Of a stretch of DNA of 19,409 nucleotides, positions 13,741 to 19,409 are shown in pieces. Source of the stretch: Neorhizobium sp. UBA7851 (lineage in GTDB: Bacteria > Pseudomonadota > Alphaproteobacteria > Rhizobiales > Rhizobiaceae); contig DLSX01000020.1 of NCBI GenBank assembly GCA_002500765.1, positions 1-19,409 of the forward strand, in the 5' to 3' direction. Numbering within the stretch: the stretch's first letter is position 1; every line of letters starts with the position of its first letter. The position numbers and the translations under genes were made by a program. The notes below the pieces were generated by a model. It made no database searches. It was not told the origin of the DNA and saw only the letters and a program-made list of their open reading frames with translations.

Positions 13741-15544
13741 ACTTTGTCTCGCCGAAGGAGGAGAAAACGAGCCCGCCTTCACTCTCCTTGGCGCTTGCCT
13801 TGATCGCGGCGATCTCGACGCTGATGCGGCCGATATCGTCGAGAAGGAGACCCTTGGGCAATTCGAGAACGCCGATGGAGCAACGCAGCAACGGGTAATC
13901 CCGCTCCAGCCCGGAGCGATCATGGCCGCGTATCCTGCCGGAGGCGCGCTCCTCTTCGGAATAAAGCTCGATGACATCGCCGTGGAAATCGGACAGCAGG
14001 CGCTCGAGGATTTCATCCAGCTCCTCGCGTGTCCAGTCGCGGACGCCGATGAAGAAGTCGTCACCGCCGATATGGCCGAGGAAATCGCCTTCCGAGAAGA
14101 AGTAACGCTTCATCAGTGCCGCAAACAGCGAGATCGCATGGTCGCCCTTCTGGAAGCCGTAATGGTCGTTGAACGGCTTGAAATTGTCGAAGTCGCAATA
14201 GCAGAAGAAACGGCTTTCCTCGTCGTCGCGGCCAGCCTCCTGCATGAAATCGCGCACCGCACGGTTGCCCGGCAGGCTGGTCAGCGGGTTCTGGTCCTGC
14301 GCGATCTTCAGCTGCTTTTCGTTGACCACCTTGATCAGCGATGCGGCTGAAACGACGCCGGCATACCGCATGTTTTCGGTAAGGATGACGCAGGCGCTGT
14401 TCTCCATGTTGGCGAACAGGCTCATCAGCTCTTCCGCCTCGGCATCCAGCCCAATGATCGGCGCGCGCTCGACGAAATGGGCGATCGAGCGTTCATAGAC
14501 CTTGTTCTTAAGGAGATCGCGGCCGAAGGGCTGATAGATGAATTCCTTCAGGTGATATTCGTTGATGACCCCGCGCGGCTCGCCATTGGCGTTCAGGACC
14601 GGAAAGAACGCCTGGCGCGGATTGCGGCGGAAGAGTTCGAACACCGAGTCGATCACATCGTTCTCGAAAACCGTGGGCAGGTTCTCGATCTGCTTGCGGA
14701 TCAAGATCTCGTCGAGCGACTGGCTGGAGCGGCGCGTGCGACCGATATCGGCCAGATGCGGGAAGGCCGACTGCAGCTCGGTGAGGAAGGTCGTCGGCCT
14801 GGCGATGAAATAACCCTGGACGAGATCGACGCCGTATTCACGGCAGGCGAGAAATTCGGCTTCCGTCTCGATGCCCTCGGCGATGACCCGGATACCGAGC
14901 GTATGGGCGATGTTGACGATATTCTTGACCAGATGGCGCTTGCGCGGCTTGTTGTCGATCTCCGAGACGAAGTGTCGGTCGATCTTCAGGTAATCGACCG
15001 GAAAGTCGCAGAGCAGTTTCATCTCGCCGTGGCCGACGCCGAAATCATCGATGGCGAGCTTGAAACCGGCCTTTCGCATCTCTGCAACCAGATCGGCGAA
15101 TTCGGGCACGCTGGTATTGTCGAAGCGTTCGGAGAACTCGAAGCAGACCGAAGATGGCGCAATGCCCGCGGCGCGAAGGTGATGCAGCACCTTTTCGAGA
15201 AATTCATGGCCCTGTCGGATCAGGCGGACATCGAGGTTCAGGAAAAGTGTGGCCGAGGAATATTCGGGAAGCGTCGCGAACTTGGCAAGCGCGCGACCGG
15301 ACATCATCTGTTCGAGCGCGAGAAGCTGCCCTGTCTGATGGGCCTCATCGAGGAGCGTCGGCGGAGAGGCAAAACCGATCCGCTCATGGCCGCGCAGCAG
15401 GGATTCGTAACCGAAGACCGAACCGGTGGCGACTTCCACAATCGGCTGGAAGGCGTTTTCCAGAACCAGTTTTCCAAGAGTAACAAGCTGATCGCCTGCA
15501 TATCGCCGGATCACACCCGGTTCGAGAACAGCCGCAGACGACAT
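13739..15544 (-). CDS. EAL-CBS-GGDEF cyclic di-GMP protein
   Basis: A 601-residue soluble protein. The EAL phosphodiesterase domain comes first (about 25-260) and keeps the catalytic set: Glu47 in YESLLRG, Asn103 in FLNLDV, Glu136 in FEFSER, Asp166-Asp167 in IDDFGVG, Lys187 in LKIDR, Glu223 in AEGIE and Gln243 in VQGYF. Two CBS repeats follow (about 290-410), which commonly bind adenosine nucleotides. The C-terminal GGDEF domain starts at NPLTSLPGN (about 419) but its signature is GGDDF (493-497), and the inhibitory RxxD site is SEGD. The protein is therefore probably a phosphodiesterase whose GGDEF part is regulatory or weakly active; GGDDF is common in this architecture. GGAG is correctly spaced for the ATG at 15542-15544 and too close for the ATG at 15550. 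No membrane segment is present. Confidence 0.9.
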   Translation of the reverse strand: MSSAAVLEPGVIRRYAGDQLVTLGKLVLENAFQPIVEVATGSVFGYESLLRGHERIGFASPPTLLDEAHQTGQLLALEQMMSGRALAKFATLPEYSSATLFLNLDVRLIRQGHEFLEKVLHHLRAAGIAPSSVCFEFSERFDNTSVPEFADLVAEMRKAGFKLAIDDFGVGHGEMKLLCDFPVDYLKIDRHFVSEIDNKPRKRHLVKNIVNIAHTLGIRVIAEGIETEAEFLACREYGVDLVQGYFIARPTTFLTELQSAFPHLADIGRTRRSSQSLDEILIRKQIENLPTVFENDVIDSVFELFRRNPRQAFFPVLNANGEPRGVINEYHLKEFIYQPFGRDLLKNKVYERSIAHFVERAPIIGLDAEAEELMSLFANMENSACVILTENMRYAGVVSAASLIKVVNEKQLKIAQDQNPLTSLPGNRAVRDFMQEAGRDDEESRFFCYCDFDNFKPFNDHYGFQKGDHAISLFAALMKRYFFSEGDFLGHIGGDDFFIGVRDWTREELDEILERLLSDFHGDVIELYSEEERASGRIRGHDRSGLERDYPLLRCSIGVLELPKGLLLDDIGRISVEIAAIKASAKESEGGLVFSSFGETK

Positions 15545-15550
15545 ACGCAT

Positions 15551-16132
15551 TACTCCACTGCACGAGCGCTTTCAGAATGCTCGAAAATAGGCCTTAAATG
15601 ACGTTGCGCAGGTTGCGTTGCGACCCGTCAATAATCCGTTGCTCCTCTATGAAAATCGTATGAAAGTTTTGTGACACACCCCCGGTATTTGCTTAAAATT
15701 CAATGAATTACGGGAATCAACCTGATATTCAGACAGATCTGGCGGCAAGCGCCGGCGCGACCATTGCCCACTCTGGATCATCAGATCGAGGCTGAGGAAA
15801 ATACCGAGCACTGCCAAGCTGTTAACCGGCCGTCTAACGGATGGCGAGACAGGCGCGCGGAGATGACTCCGGCGGCATTCACGCGACCTGTTTTTGGGCT
15901 ATTCGAATCTGCTGCGGCACTTGGTAGCGTCGATCGCGCGGATCAAGCGGCATGAATTCCTCGCGAAAATTTAACCGATCCCGACTGGTTTACGCCTGTC
16001 GACTAGCAACATCACCTCCGGCCTCCGCTTTTGGGACACCGCACTTCGCAATCCTTCCTTGATCGCGATGCGGATCGAAAATACTCCATGTGGATATGTT
16101 CTAGAAGATTACTCCAACTGCGCCGCGATGCT
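15551..16132. other. Long non-coding stretch upstream of the betCB region
   Basis: About 580 bp without a recognisable gene. It should contain the promoter of the EAL-CBS-GGDEF gene, which I could not place. Small features are two copies of TATGAAA at 15648-15654 and 15660-15666 and a short palindrome AATTCA-A-TGAATT (15697-15709). A 30-codon plus-strand frame from 15703 has no ribosome binding site, and the 63-codon frame at 15764-15955 looks unprotein-like. Some of the sequence may be decayed coding DNA, but no parent gene is recognisable. Confidence 0.5.
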
Positions 16133-16270
16133 GCCCCTCACCCTAACCCTTTCCCCGCTTGCGGGGAGAGGGGACGTGCCAAATTCGACGCCCCGAAGGG
16201 ATGTCGGCGTTGCAGCGTTGGTTCTTCTCCCCGTTTGCGGGGAGAAGGTACCGGCAGGCGGATGAGGGGC
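16133..16270. repeat. Rhizobial-type extragenic dyad repeat, full copy
   Basis: The 138-bp unit begins GCCCCTCACCCTAACCCT and ends TGAGGGGC, so its outer 8 bp are inverted. It contains two GC-rich hairpins: TCCCCGC-TT-GCGGGGA (16152-16167) and a 10-bp stem CTTCTCCCCG/CGGGGAGAAG (16224-16247). This is the widespread 'CCCTCACCCTAACCCT...' intergenic repeat type of alpha-proteobacteria. It ends 79 bp before betC. A second copy starts at 19390 in the same orientation. Confidence 0.8.
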
Positions 16271-16349
16271 CTGGATTGCCGTCAGGTTCATCGGCGCATT
16301 CGTGAGCAATCACATGCGGCCAACACAGAAAACATGAAAGACCGCGATC

Positions 16350-17867
16350 ATGTCCCGCCCTAATATCCTCATCATCATGGTCGACCAGTTGAACGGAACG
16401 CTGTTTCCCGACGGGCCGGCGGACTGGCTGCATGCGCCGCATCTGAAGGCGCTTGCGGCCCGCTCGGCGCGGTTTGCCAATAACTATACGTCCTCGCCGC
16501 TCTGCGCCCCTGCCCGCGCATCCTTCATGGCGGGGCAATTGCCGAGCCGGACGCGGGTGTATGACAACGCCGCCGAATATGTCTCGTCGATCCCGACCTA
16601 TGCGCATCATCTGCGCCGCACCGGCTATTACACGGCGCTTTCGGGAAAGATGCATTTCGTCGGGCCGGACCAGTTGCATGGTTTCGAGGAGCGGTTGACC
16701 ACCGACATCTATCCGGCCGATTTCGGCTGGACGCCGGATTACCGAAAGCCGGGCGAGCGGATCGACTGGTGGTATCACAATATGGGTTCGGTCACCGGCG
16801 CCGGTGTGGCCGAGATTTCCAACCAGATGGAATATGACGACGAGGTCGCCTTCCTCGCCAACCAGAAGCTCTATCATCTGGCGCGGGAGAATGACGACAA
16901 GGACCGCAGGCCCTGGGCGCTGACCGTGTCGTTCACGCATCCGCACGATCCGTATGTGGCGCGGAAAAAGTTCTGGGATCTGTACGAGGATTGCGAACAC
17001 CTGCTGCCCGACGTGGGCATGCTGGAAGAACAGGACCCCCATTCGGAGCGCATCCTGAAATCCTGCGACTATGCGAGTTTTGCCATCACCGGCGAGCATG
17101 TGCGCCGGGCGCGGCAGGGCTATTTCGCCAATATTTCCTATATCGACGAGAAGGTCGGCGAGCTGATCGATACGCTGACGTGGACACGGATGCTGGACGA
17201 CACGTTCATCCTGTTCTGCTCAGATCATGGCGACATGCTGGGCGAGCGGGGATTGTGGTTCAAGATGAATTTTTTCGAGGGTTCGGCGCGCGTGCCGTTG
17301 ATGGTGGCGGGTCCAGGTATTGCCCCTGCTCTGCATCAAGCCCCGGTTTCCAATCTCGATGTGACGCCGACACTCTGCGACCTCGCCGGTATCTCGATGG
17401 CCGAGATCGCGCCCTGGACGGATGGCGAGAGCCTTAAGCCGGTGATCGACGGCGGGGTGCGCAGCTCGCCGGTACTGATGGAATATGCAGCGGAAGCCTC
17501 CTATGCGCCGCTGGTCGGCATTCGCGCGGGCAAATGGAAATACATCCATTGCGAGCTCGACCCCGAGCAACTTTTCGATCTGGAAGCCGATCCGAAGGAG
17601 CTGAAGAACCTCGCCGGTGATCCGGCTTATGCCGAAGTGATCGACGGTTTTCGCGCCAGGCGGGATGCCAAATGGGATCTGGCGGAATTCGATTCCGCCG
17701 TGCGCGAAAGCCAGGCCCGGCGCTGGGTAGTGTATGAGGCACTGCGCAACGGCGCCTATTATCCCTGGGATCATCAGCCTTTGCAGAAAGCCTCGGAGCG
17801 CTACATGCGCAACCACATGAACCTCGACAATCTTGAAGAGTCCAAGCGCTATCCGCGCGGAGAGTGA
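16350..17867 (+). CDS. betC: Choline-sulfatase BetC
   Basis: A 505-residue cytosolic type I sulfatase that hydrolyses choline-O-sulfate to choline and sulfate. The formylglycine-forming motif Cys52-Ala-Pro-Ala-Arg56 is intact; Cys52 needs conversion to formylglycine. Metal ligands are visible near the N-terminus (VDQLNG, Asp12) and in LFCSDHGDMLGERG (Asp292-His293). The C-terminal choline-sulfatase extension (LAEFDSAVRESQARRWVVYEALRNGAYYPWDHQPLQKASERYMRNHM) marks it as BetC rather than a generic arylsulfatase. The start ATG has only a weak ribosome binding site. betB follows directly. In Sinorhizobium the order is betI-betC-betB-betA; here no betI precedes betC, the space being occupied by a dyad repeat and non-coding DNA. 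Confidence 0.96.
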   Translation: MSRPNILIIMVDQLNGTLFPDGPADWLHAPHLKALAARSARFANNYTSSPLCAPARASFMAGQLPSRTRVYDNAAEYVSSIPTYAHHLRRTGYYTALSGKMHFVGPDQLHGFEERLTTDIYPADFGWTPDYRKPGERIDWWYHNMGSVTGAGVAEISNQMEYDDEVAFLANQKLYHLARENDDKDRRPWALTVSFTHPHDPYVARKKFWDLYEDCEHLLPDVGMLEEQDPHSERILKSCDYASFAITGEHVRRARQGYFANISYIDEKVGELIDTLTWTRMLDDTFILFCSDHGDMLGERGLWFKMNFFEGSARVPLMVAGPGIAPALHQAPVSNLDVTPTLCDLAGISMAEIAPWTDGESLKPVIDGGVRSSPVLMEYAAEASYAPLVGIRAGKWKYIHCELDPEQLFDLEADPKELKNLAGDPAYAEVIDGFRARRDAKWDLAEFDSAVRESQARRWVVYEALRNGAYYPWDHQPLQKASERYMRNHMNLDNLEESKRYPRGE

Positions 17868-17869
17868 GA

Positions 17870-19333
17870 ATGAAAGCACAGCCGAAAGCCAGCCACTTCA
17901 TCGATGGCGAATATGTGGAAGATACAGCCGGAACCGTCATCGAAAGCCTTTACCCCGCCACCGGCGAGGTGATCGCAAGGCTGCACGCGGCAACGCCAGC
18001 AATCGTGGAAAAGGCAATCGCGGCGGCAAAATGGGCCCAGCCGGAATGGGCGGCATTAAGCCCGACCGCACGCGGCCGCATCCTGAAACGTGCCGCCGAG
18101 ATCATGCGGGAGCGCAACCGCGAGCTTTCCGAACTCGAGACGCTCGATACCGGCAAGCCGATCCAGGAAACGATCGTTGCCGATCCGACTTCGGGTGCCG
18201 ACAGTTTCGAGTTTTTCGGCGGCGTGATCGCGGCGGGCATGAACGGTCAATATATCCCGCTCGGCGGCGATTTCGCGATCACGAAGCGCGTGCCGCTCGG
18301 CGTGTGCGTCGGTATCGGCGCGTGGAACTATCCGCAGCAGATCGCCTGCTGGAAAAGTGCGCCGGCGCTCGCCGCCGGCAATGCGATGGTGTTCAAGCCC
18401 TCGGAAAACACACCGCTCGGGGCCTTGAAGATCGCCGAAATCCTGATCGAGGCCGGCCTGCCCAAGGGTTTGTTCAATGTCATACAGGGCGACGGCAAGA
18501 CCGGGCCGCTTCTGGTGAACCATCCCGATGTCGCCAAGGTGTCGCTGACCGGCTCGGTGCCGACCGGCCGCAAGGTGGCGGCAGCGGCTGCCGGCCAACT
18601 CAAGCATGTGACGATGGAACTTGGCGGCAAGTCACCACTGATCGTGTTCGATGATGCCGATATCGACTCGGCCGTCGGCGGAGCGATGCTCGGTAATTTC
18701 TACTCGACCGGCCAGGTCTGCTCCAACGGCACCCGCGTCTTCGTGCAGCGCAAGGTGAAAGACCAGTTCTTGTCGCGGCTCAAGGCGCGGACGGAAAGGA
18801 TCGCCATCGGCGAGCCGATGGATGAGGCGACGCAGATGGGACCGCTGATCTCCTTCGACCAGCGTCAGAAGGTGCTCTCCTATATCGACAAGGGTAAGGC
18901 CGAGGGCGCGACGCTTCTGACCGGCGGCGGCATCCCGAACGATGTGACCGGTGAGGGTTATTACATTCAGCCTACCGTTTTTTCCGACGTGACCGACGAA
19001 ATGACCATCGCGCGCGAAGAGATCTTCGGGCCTGTGATGTGCGTGCTCGATTTCGACGACGAGGACGAGGTTATAGCACGCGCCAACGCCACCGAATTCG
19101 GCCTGTCTGCGGGCGTGTTCACCGCCGATCTTTCGCGCGGGCACCGGGTGGTGGATCAGCTGGAGGCCGGGACGTTGTGGATCAACACATACAATCTCTG
19201 CCCGGTGGAAATCCCTTTCGGCGGCTCAAAGCAGTCGGGCTTCGGACGGGAAAACTCGCTTGCGGCGCTGGAGCATTATTCCGAGCTGAAGACGGTTTAT
19301 GTCGGAATGGGCAAGGTCGAGGCGCCGTATTGA
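17870..19333 (+). CDS. betB: Betaine aldehyde dehydrogenase BetB
   Basis: A 487-residue NAD(P)+-dependent aldehyde dehydrogenase that oxidises betaine aldehyde to glycine betaine, an osmoprotectant and carbon/nitrogen source. The catalytic Cys284 is in GQVCSNGTR and the general base Glu250 in MELGGKSP. Asn153 (AWNYP) and Lys176 (FKPSENTPLG) complete the active site and cofactor pocket. From N- to C-terminus the sequence closely follows Sinorhizobium BetB as I recall it, including the ending KTVYVGMGKVEAPY. The ATG at 17870, two bases after the betC stop, gives the same length as the Sinorhizobium protein and has GGAG upstream; an in-frame GTG at 17864 is also possible. It is cotranscribed with betC. 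betA does not follow within the remaining 76 bp. Confidence 0.97.
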   Translation: MKAQPKASHFIDGEYVEDTAGTVIESLYPATGEVIARLHAATPAIVEKAIAAAKWAQPEWAALSPTARGRILKRAAEIMRERNRELSELETLDTGKPIQETIVADPTSGADSFEFFGGVIAAGMNGQYIPLGGDFAITKRVPLGVCVGIGAWNYPQQIACWKSAPALAAGNAMVFKPSENTPLGALKIAEILIEAGLPKGLFNVIQGDGKTGPLLVNHPDVAKVSLTGSVPTGRKVAAAAAGQLKHVTMELGGKSPLIVFDDADIDSAVGGAMLGNFYSTGQVCSNGTRVFVQRKVKDQFLSRLKARTERIAIGEPMDEATQMGPLISFDQRQKVLSYIDKGKAEGATLLTGGGIPNDVTGEGYYIQPTVFSDVTDEMTIAREEIFGPVMCVLDFDDEDEVIARANATEFGLSAGVFTADLSRGHRVVDQLEAGTLWINTYNLCPVEIPFGGSKQSGFGRENSLAALEHYSELKTVYVGMGKVEAPY

Positions 19334-19389
19334 GATGAATTTCGGTTCGGCCGGACGTTCGGCGATTAGCCACTCCTGGATTTGGAGTT

Positions 19390-19409
19390 GCCCCTCACCC
19401 TAGCCCTCT
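19390..19409. repeat. Start of a second extragenic dyad repeat copy, cut by the window edge
   Basis: GCCCCTCACCCTAGCCCTCT matches the first 20 bases of the repeat at 16133 at 18 of 20 positions and runs in the same direction. It begins 56 bp after the betB stop. Only the left end is visible. Confidence 0.7.

Noticed and set aside
12633..13898. A 421-codon plus-strand frame.
   Set aside because: Antisense to the quinone oxidoreductase, which has conserved motifs and a good ribosome binding site.
14477..15601. A 374-codon plus-strand frame.
   Set aside because: Antisense shadow of the EAL-CBS-GGDEF gene.
15703..15795. A 30-codon plus-strand frame starting inside the AATTCA-A-TGAATT palindrome.
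   Set aside because: No ribosome binding site and no similarity; too short to support.
16143..17099. A 318-codon minus-strand frame reaching into the dyad repeat.
   Set aside because: Antisense shadow of betC; the opposite strand carries the sulfatase signature.

Overview
The window looks like chromosomal DNA of an alphaproteobacterium of the Rhizobiaceae (Agrobacterium/Rhizobium/Sinorhizobium group). The reasons are the high-GC coding style, a BetB protein nearly identical in length and motifs to the Sinorhizobium enzyme, a Rhizobium etli-type L-asparaginase, a ligase-associated exonuclease, a 'TAT-translocated repetitive protein', a DUF1127 miniprotein, and rhizobial-style intergenic dyad repeats. 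No rRNA, tRNA, CRISPR array, intact transposase or prophage is visible.

Layout. 0-3.3 kb: a minus-strand ligase-associated exonuclease follows an EmrB/QacA-type MFS exporter, which is divergent from a MarR repressor; a near-perfect palindrome sits inside the exporter promoter. 3.3-6.4 kb: a PAS-GAF-GGDEF diguanylate cyclase, divergent from a Tat-exported parallel beta-helix protein. 6.4-7.8 kb: a ParD/ParE-type toxin-antitoxin pair and a glutathione S-transferase. 7.8-8.05 kb: a 275-bp non-coding element bounded by 34-bp terminal inverted repeats. 8.05-11.2 kb: a GcvA-like LysR regulator divergent from a small unknown protein, an asparaginase, a DUF3750 protein and a terminator. 11.2-12.6 kb: a DUF1127 miniprotein, a possible 24-residue peptide gene, and a HigBA-like toxin-antitoxin operon whose toxin start is out of frame. 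12.6-15.5 kb: a quinone oxidoreductase and an EAL-CBS-GGDEF protein. 15.55-16.35 kb is essentially non-coding and ends in a dyad repeat. 16.35-19.33 kb: betC and betB; a second copy of the same repeat begins at the right edge.

Functional picture. BetC releases choline from choline-O-sulfate and BetB oxidises betaine aldehyde to the osmoprotectant glycine betaine. The middle step (betA) and the usual regulator (betI) are not in the window. Two proteins on opposite sides of the window handle cyclic di-GMP. The exporter/MarR pair is a typical self-regulated efflux module.

The points most worth a second look are the frameshifted HigB-like toxin under an apparently leaderless promoter, the terminal-inverted-repeat element that supplies a stop codon to the LysR gene, the betCB pair bracketed by two like-oriented repeats with no betI, and the candidate 24-residue peptide gene. 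I found no clear evidence of a wholly new multi-gene system.
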